Assembly: GCA_024364805.1 (NCBI GenBank)
Contig: CM044513.1
Location: forward strand, 29,188,045-29,210,013
DNA from: Euprymna scolopes
Lineage: Eukaryota > Mollusca > Cephalopoda > Sepiida > Sepiolidae
Direction of reading: 5' to 3'
DNA length: 21,969 nucleotides
Part shown: in pieces, positions 1-9,112 of the stretch
How the letters are laid out: each line of letters opens with the position of its first letter
Numbering within the stretch: position 1 is the stretch's first letter
The notes under the pieces: generated by a model
Seen by the model: only the letters and a program-made list of their open reading frames with translations
What the model was told of the DNA's origin: nothing
Database searches by the model: none
Translations under genes and position numbers: made by a program

Positions 1-16
1 TATATATATATATATT
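1..16. repeat. TA microsatellite at window edge
   Basis: Pure TA dinucleotide run cut by the left edge of the window. Its full length cannot be seen. Confidence 0.9.
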
Positions 17-354
17 AGGAAATTTTAAAAGTTATCGGGCAATTGGGAAAACATTTGCACACTAATAATGCACACATAGATAAAAAGATATTCTTGGTTT
101 TTAAATAATTTTTGTTTCCAAGTCTCAAATAACTAAACTGAACAGTATTTGTAATACAAAAGAATATAAATAATTTGAGGGTAAAACTTGCATGCCATCC
201 TGTTGCTAGAGAAAGGTGGGATATCAAGTTTAAAAAAAAATAATCTAAATAAAAAATGGCAGCATTCCTTTTCACTGATGCCATAATTTGTACCACCTCT
301 TTATTTTGAGGTGTTCTCTCCACTGCAAAACACTTGACTTATTGTCCTCCACAC
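17..354. other. AT-rich intronic stretch
   Basis: This lies downstream of the leftmost PRDM10 exon on the minus strand. I looked for the next expected exon, which should begin with a VWYA-like block, and did not find it. A minus-strand open frame near 15-323 has no recognisable domain and looks like chance. Confidence 0.5.
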
Positions 355-500
355 TTTGAACTTTTTCTTTTTTTTCTTTTTTTTTTACTTGAGAGTCACT
401 ATTTATCAAGGCCCGAAGGCCACTCGAGGATAAGAGTTAATGAATGTAAGGTGGTAATGTAGTAATTGCTAATGGTGTAACTTGGGTAGAACATCTCTCA
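355..500 (-). mobile_element. SINE/LINE-like 3' tail with A-rich end
   Basis: Read on the minus strand, a short GC-richer block near 395-430 contains a compact hairpin-forming GGCCTTCGGGCC. It is followed by about 30 bases and then a long A-rich tract at about 360-388. A structured 3' region ending in an A-rich tail is the usual mark of a retroposed SINE or LINE end. The 5' head cannot be defined, no target-site duplication was found, and the family is not assigned. Confidence 0.4.
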
Positions 501-688
501 TGCAAATTAATGCCTTTGTATTTTTCAGCCACAAAAACAAAACTAGTTTTGGTTTGAATTTAAAAAGAATATAAAAAGATTATAAAAAGAATATACTAAG
601 AATAACCTTATTGAACATCACACTTTTTCCTTTTCTTAAAAAATGTGGCTATTTTTTAAAACAAAATATACTGTAAACTATGACTGAC

Positions 689-868
689 CTTGAGTTCTTG
701 TTTTGGTTCAATGTTTTTGGAAACTGTAAAGAAAATATCTTGTCCGTGTTGATAGGCAACTAAATTCTGCTCAGCAAACTTCTCAGCAGGACGAACAAAC
801 ATCATCCAATTACATTTGTTCTCATCGGAAGTTTTAAAATAGTAACGCTCATTATTTTCTCTCTCCAT
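689..868 (-). CDS. PRDM10: PRDM10 exon: core of the PR (SET-like) domain
   Basis: Internal exon of 60 whole codons, phase 0 at both ends. The acceptor is a pyrimidine-rich tract ending TTTTCAG and the donor is AAG|GTCAGT. The peptide includes [20 protein letters not shown] and ends NIEPKQELK. From memory, human PRDM10 reads [20 protein letters not shown] and then NVEPKQELK before VWYAASYAEF, so this is the C-terminal half of the PR domain. PR domains are SET-related folds that often lack strong methyltransferase activity; PRDM10 acts in the nucleus as a DNA-binding regulator through zinc fingers encoded further downstream, outside this window. The exon begins with ATG, but the phase and homology show this is an internal methionine and not the gene start. 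PRDM15 and other PRDM proteins match less well. Confidence 0.93.
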
Positions 869-1554
869 CTGAAAACAAGCAGAAAAAAATGAACACTTTT
901 GTCAACAATGAAATAATTTGAAAGATTAGTCTTCATTTATTTGCATTAAACTAGTTTGCCTTTTGCACCATCAATTCGATTCTTCCATTGCTGAGATTCA
1001 AGTAAAGATAGTTTCATCAATAATTTATGGAAGGCTGTAGTTCAGGTAGCTGTCAGGAATAGGCAAAGGAAAACATGAGAGGAAGTGATGAGGATAGACT
1101 TGAAAGAAAGAGGGATAAATAAAATAAAAACCTGGTCAAAGATAAGTTAATTTGGAAGTCAATTTTTCAAAGCTGTCCAATACATGCCAGCATATAAAAT
1201 AAGTATTAAACTAATGACGACAATTATTATTACTAGTAGTACTATATTGCTAAAATATTGCAGTTGTAAGAAGGAAAATTGAATAACAAGGTGATCTTAC
1301 TTGCTTTCAAATTATTTAAAAAAAAGCATTATTCAGTTTTCTTTTTTACAAGCCAATAAATTTCAACATTTTTATAGTGTTCTACGAATTATCAATTCAG
1401 GATGTGAGTTGTCAACAACAAAACAATCTGAACTCCGGATGAATTTCCCAATCTAGCTGAAAGTATCAACTGATATGTTTAAAAGGACTGTAAGAGTTGT
1501 TAATTCTAAACTTTTTTTCACAACTTTTCTTTTTACAGCACCCAAACTAATGGA
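869..1554. other. PRDM10 intron, left part
   Basis: AT-rich non-coding sequence between the PR-domain exon and the mariner insertion. No gene, RNA or clear repeat was seen here. Confidence 0.6.
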
Positions 1555-1829
1555 CAGGGTGTCCAAATAGTCACTGAAGGATTTTGAACTTAAATAGATT
1601 CTTTATTTTTGAGGATATCTTTCTGTAATTTTAACACAATCTAACTAAGACATTTGGAAATTTAAAAAAATAAAAGTGCAAAATTTAAATAATCTCTATT
1701 TATGAAAAAATAATGTCTTTTAAATGTTGCCCATTTTCAGCATATTTGTTCTCTTTCCAAAACATTATTCATGAGATTATAGAATCTCTGGATAGCGATT
1801 TAACTCCCTTATTTCCTTACTGATGTTTT

Positions 1830-2430
1830 TCTTCAATTCTTGCAGGGTTTGGGGTTTGTTAACATACTCTTTATTTAAGATATCCCACCAAGAAAAAGTT
1901 GGGGCTAGGCAAGTCTGGGGAATGTGGTGGCCATTTGACATTGCCATAGTGAGAGATAATGTTGTCGCCAGAGCATTGCCTGAGATGCTCCATGGTGTCT
2001 CTCATCGTATGTGCTGTTGCCCCATCTTGTTGGAATCACAATCTGGGCTTATTTTGAATTTGTGGGTGCAGGAAGTCTGTAATCATAGTCCGGTATCTCT
2101 CCAGTAACAGTGACCGCATTTTTGTCTTGATTTTCAAAAAAATAAGGTCCAATAATATTCTTCTCCTTTACTGCACACCATACAGTGCACTTTCTGGGAA
2201 GCAACTACTTTTGATGAATTGCCCTTGAATTTTCAGAACCCCAAAATCTGTAATTTTGTTTGTTAATGAATCCATTCAAATGAAAATGGGCTTTATTGGG
2301 GTCATTTCAGACAAGTTCTTGCATTTGAACGGCATATTTGACCTACCAAACTGATCATGCTGAATGATGTTGCAGACAGCATAACACTTTCCATGGTATC
2401 TCCAGACCCTTTCACGTCTGTCGTATATGC
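1830..2430 (-). pseudogene. Broken DDE catalytic domain of mariner-type transposase
   Basis: Minus-strand frames give family motifs in order: HFHLNGFINKQNYRFWGSEN near 2230-2295, TVWCAVKEKNIIGPYFFEN near 2130-2190, QQDGATAHT near 2005-2031 and PDLPSPNFFLVGYL near 1885-1930. These match the DDE_3 transposases usually found with an N-terminal HTH of the DUF4817 type. The blocks are spread over different frames with intervening stops, so no protein is made. Two of the three catalytic acidic positions are changed: the first reads PNKAHFH where the family has SDEAHFH, and the third reads SPNFF where the family has SPxDF. The middle Asp, in QQDG, is kept. Confidence 0.88.
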
Positions 2431-2784
2431 TCAGATTGAGCTTTTTTGAAAATCTTCAGGCTTCAAGTGTTGAACAAGCTGCCCTTTATAAGGAAAGAGT
2501 TTTAAACTGTGCAGAATATTGTGTAGTGAGCTTTGACATATCGCAAGTTGTGTGGAACGTTGTCGAATCGACGTTTCAGGATGCTGCTCCACACTCTCTC
2601 GCACTCTTTCCCTATTTTCATTTGTGATGACGTTTCGAAGTCTGCCAACTTTCCTTGGTCCTTGGTCTTCAAATTGGTGCATAATTTTTCGAATTGTGTT
2701 GCGACTTGGGCTATCTCTTACATGAAAATGCCATCGATAAGCTCTTTGAGTCAAAACAATTGATGCCTGATTTTGATAAAACAA
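2431..2784 (-). pseudogene. N-terminal helix-turn-helix part of mariner-type transposase
   Basis: A 117-codon minus-strand frame with the typical N-terminal signature of this family: RDSPSRNTIRKIMHQFEDQG, then RERVRESVEQHPETSIRQRS, then SLHNILHSLKLFPYKGQLVQ and LKPEDFQ. These are the paired HTH motifs that bind the terminal repeats, followed by the linker to the catalytic domain. The frame ends where the catalytic domain should start, so it is a surviving piece of a dead transposase and not a host gene. Confidence 0.9.
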
Positions 2785-2943
2785 TTTTACAACTTGCGTA
2801 CGTTGTTCAATGCTATACCTTATCCATAATTAATTTCTAAAAAAAAAAATTATCTGTAAAATATCCGAAATAGAGAAAAAAATAATCATTAATGGTAAAA
2901 TGACAAAGACTTTCAACCCTTCAGTGGCTTTTCGGATATCCTG

Positions 2944-3583
2944 TAGTAGCAAGTCAATATCAATGTACATTCATGTGACTTAGGTTTTAATGTTAAAATC
3001 ATCACGCCTCAGAACTAAACACTGTACTCCGAATTCACAACTCCACATATCACACCACTTCTCTGAAAACATGCTTTTAATCCAAGCCAACACCATTTTC
3101 TTTGCATAGGAGTAATGAGATTTCACATTGCTCTGCTAGAATATAATTAGGCGCAGTCACTAGTTTGGTTTTGTTTTTTGCCTGTAACCGCTACACAAAC
3201 TTATCCAGAAATTTGAAATAAGTCCCTTCCATACTCTTATTACATACTATGAGTGACAACTTGTCTATCTCATTTGCATAAAATATTTTAAAAGCTTGTT
3301 TGAATAAGTGTTATTTTATTGTCTCATATATATGATATTCAAATCTAAAATAATATATTAAAATATTGTGAGTAAAAGGGATTCAGTTCAGTTCAATGCA
3401 AATCATAAAAATTTCATTGACTATTTTTTAAATATTACCTTTATATAAATGAAAAAAAAAAACCCTTAAAATATTGTTTAATTTAAGTGAAGATGGGCCA
3501 AATAAAAAAAAACGTTTTTTAAAACAAAATGGTTGGCTATAAAAATAAAAATAAAACAGAAATAGTAAAAAAAGTGAACAAAC
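2944..3583. other. PRDM10 intron between mariner element and next exon
   Basis: AT-rich non-coding sequence. A minus-strand frame running into 3428-3583 is read-through from the adjacent exon into the intron, not extra coding sequence. Confidence 0.6.
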
Positions 3584-3696
3584 CATTAGAATGAATTTGC
3601 TGTCAGCCAATAAACTCTGACTGGCTACTGGCTCTCCAATTAAAGGTCCAAACTGAGTTGATTTGGGAATGTATCGCTTGGCAAATACTCCAAGTT
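3584..3696 (-). CDS. PRDM10: PRDM10 exon: N-terminal half of the PR domain
   Basis: An exon of 113 bases: 2 bases completing a split Glu codon (G+AA), then 37 codons, ending in phase 0. The acceptor is TTTGTAG| and the donor is ATG|GTTTGT, a weaker donor than its neighbours. The peptide LGVFAKRYIPKSTQFGPLIG followed by EPVASQSLLADSKFILM matches the remembered human PRDM10 segment [20 protein letters not shown]. This is the opening beta-strand region of the PR/SET fold (G-V-F-A-K and QFGP). The join to the next exon at 868 skips about 15 residues present in the human protein (the DKGDRKERDLHED region), so this loop is short here unless a small exon was missed. Confidence 0.92.
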
Positions 3697-4439
3697 CTAC
3701 AAATAAACAAGAACATATCTCACGAATGGATAACTGTAGGCATTACAATTACAAATGTAGAATTAGTTAACAATGATTCACTTTCATCTTTTAAAGGATA
3801 TCAGAAGAGCAAGATAAACACCAAAAAATCTTAATTTTAAAATAGATGATAATCTAATATATATAATTTAATAAATGTTACAAATTTGTTTAAAAATGAA
3901 CATCTTTATACAATTGTTTCTGCCATTTACAAAACACTGTTTTGAGGATGAATTCAGATATTTTAAAAAAAGAAGATATCTTCAGTGAACTCTTTCTTCC
4001 ATTAATCTATTTCTCTTGAAGAAAGAAACAGAACCATCATCAACCATCAATTTCAACTTGCAATATCTTGTTTATTTTGTCGCAACATGCGTTATTAATT
4101 TACAAATATTGCAGCATTCAAACATGTCTTTTGCAGAAGCATGGGCATTAAGACACGTCCTCTAACACCTGAAAAACATATGATGAAAATGATTGGCAAC
4201 AATGATATAAATTTTACAATGGTTTCAAATCACCAATGCACTTTGGCGTGGTATGTCCTTTTTCTCACACTGGACCAAAACAATTCACTTTAATGATTGA
4301 CCAAGATTTACATATATACGGTCAACCAACATCCCAGATACTTTGGACTGAAACAAATTCAGTCATTAATTATAATTAATTATGACCTAATCATGTCGGC
4401 TGTAGTAACTTTTTGTCGCAATAAATAAACCAAAGCCCG
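3697..4439. other. PRDM10 intron, no feature seen
   Basis: AT-rich sequence with no convincing coding region, RNA or repeat. Confidence 0.55.
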
Positions 4440-5185
4440 ATCAGAAAAAGGAACTCAGCTGGGAGCATAAGGAGCCCCCCCTCCCTCTCCAACTTCATAG
4501 GCAGTCAACAAGCTCCCAGAGGAGGAGAAGACACCACCATCAAATCAAACTACCCTTTGAAAAACAACATGCAAACTATTTTATGCAATTCAATGTTTCA
4601 CACCTGGCTGTCTGCTCCATCCATTTGACTTCAACTTTCCTATCCAGTTCTGACTGCTGCAGTTCAAGCTCCTGCAACTCCAACAGCTCAAGCAATTTCT
4701 GGCTATTCCGACTCCAGCGCCTTATTCTCCAACAATTTTAGGCGCTCCTTTCAGAAATCCCTGCTCCAACCCCTTCCAGCTGTTCCAGTTTCAGCTTCTT
4801 CCAGCAGCACCTGCAATTTCTGCCTGTAGCCTCCGGCTTTCTGTTCCAGTGTCTGTTGATGCCTGAATCTCTGATCAGTACCCATCAACGTTCAACACCC
4901 TGATCCAGTGTCCATCAATGTCAGATTCTCTGTTCTAGTGACCATTGCTGTTTGACTCCAGCTTCCTTTCCAGCAACTCTGTTCCTGTCGATCCAACCCA
5001 TGACCATATTTACACACACTGGATCTACCTAAAACATCTCATTACACCTCAGGGATGTCTACATCAATTTCCATGTGACATCACTTCATGTTGTCCAAGA
5101 TCCAGTTTCCACATCTACAGTTTCCTGTCTATCCAATCTTCGCTACTACTAAGTTCTTCCAGTTCTTCAACCTTCCAGAATTGAT
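4440..5185 (-). pseudogene. Fossil tract with coiled-coil coding character, family unknown
   Basis: On the plus strand this is a C/T-rich tract full of CCAGCT- and CCAGTT-type words, GC-richer than its surroundings. Read on the minus strand it contains short runs rich in Leu, Glu and Gln in heptad spacing, for example LLELLELQELELQQSELDRK near 4630-4700. Charged coiled coils of this kind occur in structural or accessory proteins of several mobile elements and also in host proteins. The tract is heavily broken, with many interruptions, and cannot be expressed. I recognise no polymerase, integrase or terminal repeat that would name the family, so it is left as an old copy of unknown origin. A low-complexity repeat without coding ancestry is the main alternative. 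Confidence 0.45.
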
Positions 5186-5990
5186 TTTCTCCAATGTTTC
5201 TAAATTTTCCTTATATATTTATGATGAAGTAAATACACATCTCTTTTATAACTCTTCATTTACGCTTGTCCGCTCTTCTTTGCCATTTATTGATTTTTAC
5301 CCGTTGTATGGTCGAGTGGCAATCATCTCTCTCATTCTCTGAAGAAATTCTCAGAAAATGGAGACGAAATGTTGAAAATTTCCTAAAAGTGTTTTTTCCA
5401 TAACGTCATAATATCATACCTATTTTTATCAATTCTTTGTCTTATGTCTCATCAACAGTTTTTCCAAGCTCCTTTTTTTTGTTGAGGAGTGATATTGATG
5501 TTTATCAAATTTGATCTTCACAATATTGTGTATCATGTATATAAAGATAATTCCATCTTTAAAAAAAAAAAATTAATCAATACAATAAATTTAATATAAG
5601 GTTTTAAGTTGTCTTTCACAAACCAAAAAAATCCAAGTTGAAAATTTTAGTGAATAAAACTTGTAGCCTGTTATTAAATTGTTTCCATCTGTTTTTTTTT
5701 TAGTTTTTTTATTGATTCACATTTAAAAGAAAAATCTTGCTTCATCTCTAATATGCTATGAATAATTATGATTCAATTTGTTAGCTGTTGAAAAAGGAAT
5801 CTAATATGAACAGTCGAATTAGCATTTCCATTTTGCAGGTTCTTTTCAAGGTGTAATTGGATTTTATGTTTAGGCTGGTTTGATCCAATAATTATTGCTT
5901 CCATTATTAATCAATTTTTTTATCACAAGCTGATATTACGTTTGCAAATATTTTTAAGATAATAATTCAATGGCTTATTGAGTTACAAAA
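5186..5990. other. Intron with one CTGAAGA...GAAA motif
   Basis: Mostly AT-rich and featureless. At 5339-5369 the plus strand has CTGAAGA and, 20 bases later, GAAA. Between them TCTC and GAGA can pair. This resembles the hammerhead-like core repeats elsewhere in the window, but the stem does not start directly at the core, so it is at best a decayed copy. Confidence 0.4.
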
Positions 5991-5999
5991 ATAAATTTG

Positions 6000-6308
6000 C
6001 TACCATTGTTTATTCATATTATTCAGATTACTGTTCTCATCTTGAGTATTATTTTCATGTTTCGGCCAATGTAACCTTCTACCTTCTTTGGGTGTATCCT
6101 GTCAAATTTGGGAATCTGCACAGAATTTCTAACGAAACCCTTTATTTAATCCATGCATGCTCTCGTTTCATCATCACAACTGGTTAGAAGTCCTAAATAA
6201 TTCGCAATTGTATTTGGAGTAGTGCCTGCACTGAGGATTGAACCTTCAACCTCCAGCAGAGTGTCACTTATAATGGAATTTTACTTTATCCGTTACACTA
6301 TGGCAAAC
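6000..6308 (-). mobile_element. tRNA-derived SINE
   Basis: On the minus strand there is a pol III A-box-like TAGTGTAACGG (6290-6300) and a B-box-like GGTTCAATCCT (6234-6244), spaced roughly as in a tRNA gene. A non-tRNA body continues to about 6000 and ends in an A/T-rich tail. The body contains an AAAGAAGG...GGCCGAAACATG module near 6055-6095 that resembles modules in the fold-back at 7855-8340. SINEs copy themselves with LINE machinery. The exact ends and any target-site duplication could not be fixed. Confidence 0.6.
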
Positions 6309-6536
6309 AATCTCATTTGCATAGAGATCATAGCTAAGATATTTAATCAAGCTCTGTGTTCAATGATTCAAATGCCATTTCAAACTTATACATGACAGAT
6401 ATTTTCAACTGAAACATTACAGATCAACGTATTGACTCAAAGTCCACGCATCTAAATATTATTATTTTGATTAAAATTGGAAATTTCCTTAATTTTATCA
6501 AGTTGTATTATGTGTAACTTTCCAGTATTTCCTTTA

Positions 6537-6572
6537 GCCCTCTGGCTAGGAGCAAAGTGTAGTATCTATTCA
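6537..6572 (+). repeat. U2 snRNA-like fragment (copy 1)
   Basis: The run CCCTCTGGCTAGGAGC followed by AAAGTGTAGTATCTATTC matches the 5' region of metazoan U2 snRNA as I remember it (GGCCTTTTGGCTAAGATC, then AAAGTGTAGTATCTGTTC). It includes the GTAGTA branch-site recognition element. The similarity ends near 6572, so this is not a U2 gene. Copy 2 at 19926-19971 shares the GGAGC variant in place of AGATC, which suggests a repeat family derived from U2 and not two independent pseudogenes. Confidence 0.65.
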
Positions 6573-6589
6573 GATACTATAGTTTATCT

Positions 6590-7120
6590 TTTTTGTACCT
6601 CTATTGTAACGTGATCGACCTGAGAGAGCAAATTACCCCTCATTGGGGAGCCGGGTGTGTTAAGATAGCCTTAATAGATCCCGAGCAATGGAAGATATCC
6701 CAAAGACTTAAAGTAAGGGATATAGATATATATTTTATTTCATTGTCAGAAGAATATATATATTGCTTATTATTTGGAGGTCAGAGATATATTTTGTTAT
6801 TCGAAATTGATGACAGGAAATATTAGACGAGTCAGTGCCAGGTGTTCTGACTGACGAGTTTTGACCCTTGAGGTCATGGGAATTAAATGTTGATTTTGAT
6901 CTCAGATTGCAAACTAGCGACGTGACCGAGTTGCACACCCGCAATCTGGGGTTTTCCGCAAATGCGTGGCGTGATCTTATTGGCTTAGGAAATCATCCCC
7001 CCCCCCCACGCCTGACCTTACTATATAGTGCTGATGCCGCGCAAAATTAGTCAGTTACCGCTCCCTGAGACATGACCACCACACCCCTCCTCCGACCTGT
7101 CTGAGGCTATCTCCAAAGAG
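6590..7120. repeat. GC-richer block, probable repeat of unknown family
   Basis: This stretch has clearly more GC than its surroundings, especially at 6840-7080, and includes a poly-C run near 6998-7007. It begins just after the U2-like fragment and might be the body of the same element. Small open frames on both strands show no known domain. Confidence 0.35.
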
Positions 7121-7266
7121 AAGACAGATTTGAGACTTTTAAAAACTTACTAAGAACTGAACCATATATTTGTAAAAAAAGTCTGTAATATATTTTGTGA
7201 AATTAGAATAGAATTCAAACGTCTGTTGTCCTTCTTGCCTACATGAGTTTTGTTATTCATTTTCAG

Positions 7267-7396
7267 CATATCAGGATTCAATGTGACGCCTCTCGAAGTA
7301 CCAGATGATATGAGCCGAGTTTTCCGAAGTTTTCGAAGATTAGGGGTCCTTACACAACTTCATAAGAGAGGGTGTTACACTGTCAGTGAAGGATAA
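7267..7396 (+). other. Possible plus-strand terminal exon or gene remnant
   Basis: A pyrimidine-rich tract ending TTCATTTTCAG at 7266 is followed by 43 codons with no stop and then TAA. The peptide includes ISGFNVTPLEVPDDMSRVFR and ends QLHKRGCYTVSEG. Its composition looks like real protein, not AT-rich noise. It lies antisense inside a PRDM10 intron. I do not recognise the family, found no upstream partner exon and found no obvious polyadenylation signal. It may be a 3'-terminal exon of a nested gene, a retroposed fragment or chance. The last 26 bases also resemble the mariner terminal repeat at 1556, which favours a repeat origin for that end. Confidence 0.3.
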
Positions 7397-7531
7397 ATCC
7401 TTCTAAACTGAGGCAATTAAAAAAATGTTTGCTCCAATCAAGAGTACCCCCTCCCTCCTCGCTATTTTTTGAAAGGATTTTCCCAACATTAAAAACTGCC
7501 CTTGTGAGAAGGCAAGTAAAAAAGAACTCAC

Positions 7532-7672
7532 CAGTGCTTTCTCCAAGACGAAATATTTGCAAGATGGAAGGTAAACTGGACCAAGCTCGAGACAGAACAA
7601 TTTTATCTGGAACAATTTGGAGACGATGTTCAGGACACTCACCCGTATAAGTTGTCATGCATTCTTCACACC
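7532..7672 (-). CDS. PRDM10: PRDM10 exon: zinc knuckle and start of PR domain
   Basis: An exon of 141 bases: 2 bases (GG) completing a split Trp codon, 46 codons, then 1 base of a split Glu codon. The acceptor is TTTACTACAG| and the donor is ACTG|GTGAGT, a good consensus. The peptide starts CEECMTTYTGECPEHRLQIV and continues with VLSRAWSSLPSIL. From memory, human PRDM10 reads [20 protein letters not shown] and then VLTRARASLPLVL. The CxxC...CPxH residues form the small zinc-binding knuckle that precedes the PR domain in several PRDM proteins. The ATG inside the exon is not a start. The Trp rebuilt with the upstream exon is conserved, which is strong support for both joins. Confidence 0.93.
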
Positions 7673-7854
7673 CTGTAGTAAAAGAATTAAAAAAAAAAAA
7701 ACTATTTGCAGTTGTGTTTTATGAATTTACTAGTCAGAAGTCTTGGTGTTGCTTAGGATTGAATAAGAATACTATAACCTTTTGCACTCAACTAATAATG
7801 CGATATTACTTTATTCTATTCTTAAATACTATTTAAGTTGATTTTATTTAATTG
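7673..7854. other. Short intronic stretch
   Basis: AT-rich intron sequence holding the acceptor tract of the exon at 7532-7672. Nothing else seen. Confidence 0.5.
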
Positions 7855-8340
7855 GACTTCATTATTGAGATGAGTATTATTTATCGATTTATCAATTTCA
7901 CAACATTTTGGCCAACTATTCCTCTGGCCTTCATCAAGTGGTAACCGCAATGGAATAGGAACTCCTAATATCTTAACTGCATTCTCAGCAATTAATGCCA
8001 TCCGTAGTTGTTGTCTCACTATGTTTTGGACAAATAAGCCTCTGGCCGGCTTTGAGTAGGATTGAAACCGCTATCTTTAGACAATTTTCACCTGGAACAG
8101 TGGAACTGTCTGAAGATAGCGGTTTCAATCCTACTCAAAGTTGGTCAGAGGTTTACTTGGCTAAAACATAGTGAGACGACAACAACTATGGATGGCAGTA
8201 ATTGCTGAGAATGCAGTTAGGAGATTAGGAGTTCCTACTCTGTTACAGTTAGCACCTGACGAAGGCCAAAGGAATATTTGATCGAAATATTGTGAAACAA
8301 CAACTAAGACAGATGAGGATAATAATCCACAATAAATAAA
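7855..8340. repeat. Head-to-head fold-back of two SINE-like copies
   Basis: Two copies of one repeat of about 230 bp lie in opposite orientation: the left copy (about 7855-8085) reads on the minus strand and the right copy (about 8105-8340) on the plus strand, with a spacer of about 20 bp. The inner arms carry AGATAGCGGTTTCAATCCTA in both copies, a degenerate B-box-like word, followed by matching ACATAGTGAGAC, AATTGCTGAGAATGCAGTTA and TTAGGAGTTCCTA blocks. The outer parts carry TGATGAAGGCC (left copy) or CTGACGAAGGCC (right copy), then ATATTGTG-like ends. The arms differ by many substitutions, so the insertions are not recent. They sit in a PRDM10 intron. Confidence 0.85.
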
Positions 8341-9009
8341 TTAATAAAGTTCATTTTAGTTTTCCTAATATCTTTATGCTTTGAATTAGATACTGAGAGA
8401 AATCAACTTAACCATCATGTATCCATTTGTAACGAAAATACATTGGCACCAGAAATAATACGTTAAAACGAATTAAATAAAATAGTGATGAAAAAGAAGG
8501 AAACGTAATCATAATATTAACAAACGTCAATAATAAATGGACATAAAATTTAAAAGTTACAATAACTGAATATTTTGGTAGAGATTATTTTATCGTTAAT
8601 CTGTGAATTTGTTCTTCTGTCTATAATTTTTACTTTGTCCCATAAGGGTAAATGATTTCCTTTTTCTCACCATATATGGTCAGTTATATCCGTTTCAATA
8701 TTTCCACATAGCTTTCTGGTGTTTTTCTAACTTTACTTTTAGTCGATGACATAATGCATAATTTTCCATATTTACAGCATTATGCTATGAGAGTGTTATT
8801 AAACCCCACCGCAGTTTAGAACAGTAAAATTTACTTGGCTTGAAATTTAAAACAAATTAGAGCATGGTAGAAAGGTTGGCTTAGCTTAAAACAAAAAAAC
8901 AAAAAAAACATTCTTACTCATAGTTGTATCTAAGAATTTTATGTTAGACAATGGATAGGAATATTAAGGATCTTTTTTTTTAAGCAATGGCAGATCAAAC
9001 TAAACATAC
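8341..9009. other. PRDM10 intron, no feature seen
   Basis: AT-rich non-coding sequence with no recognisable gene, RNA or repeat. Confidence 0.55.
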
Positions 9010-9112
9010 ACAATTCATTTGGATTGTATTCTTTGCGTTGGTAATGCCGTTTGTGACGATTTGACCAGATAGATTCAATTTCAAGGTTGGCAATTCGATT
9101 TGACTTTCGAAG
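9010..9112 (-). CDS. PRDM10: PRDM10 exon: basic linker before the zinc knuckle
   Basis: An exon of 103 bases: 34 codons from phase 0 and one trailing T. The acceptor is TTTTTTTCCAG| and the donor is T|GTATGT. The peptide LRKSNRIANLEIESIWSNRH continues KRHYQRKEYNPNEL. The trailing T joins GG of the next exon to give Trp, so the protein reads NEL-W-CEEC, matching HDLWCEEC in human PRDM10 from memory. The segment is basic and otherwise poorly conserved; human PRDM10 has an acidic stretch in this part, so similarity outside the join is weak. The frame and splice evidence carry the call. Confidence 0.88.

Larger units (their letters stand above)
1555..2943 (-). mobile_element. Decayed Tc1/mariner-superfamily DNA transposon
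   Basis: The ends form terminal inverted repeats of about 30 bp. The left end reads CAGGGTGTCCAAATAGTCAC and the right end, inverted, reads CAGGATATCCGAAAAGCCAC; both continue with TGAAGG. The total length of about 1.39 kb is normal for a mariner-type element. TA follows the right end, as expected for TA target sites; the left flank reads GA, so one TA copy may have mutated. The interior encodes a helix-turn-helix and DDE transposase on the minus strand, broken by several stops and frameshifts. It sits in the PRDM10 intron between the exons at 3584 and 868, in the same orientation as the gene. Confidence 0.9.

Noticed and set aside
5339-5369. Second hammerhead ribozyme
   Set aside because: The core words are present but stem II does not begin at the core and stems I and III could not be paired; treated as a decayed relative.
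7429-7650. Plus-strand open frame over the zinc-knuckle exon
   Set aside because: Antisense shadow of the PRDM10 exon at 7532-7672 with no domain of its own.
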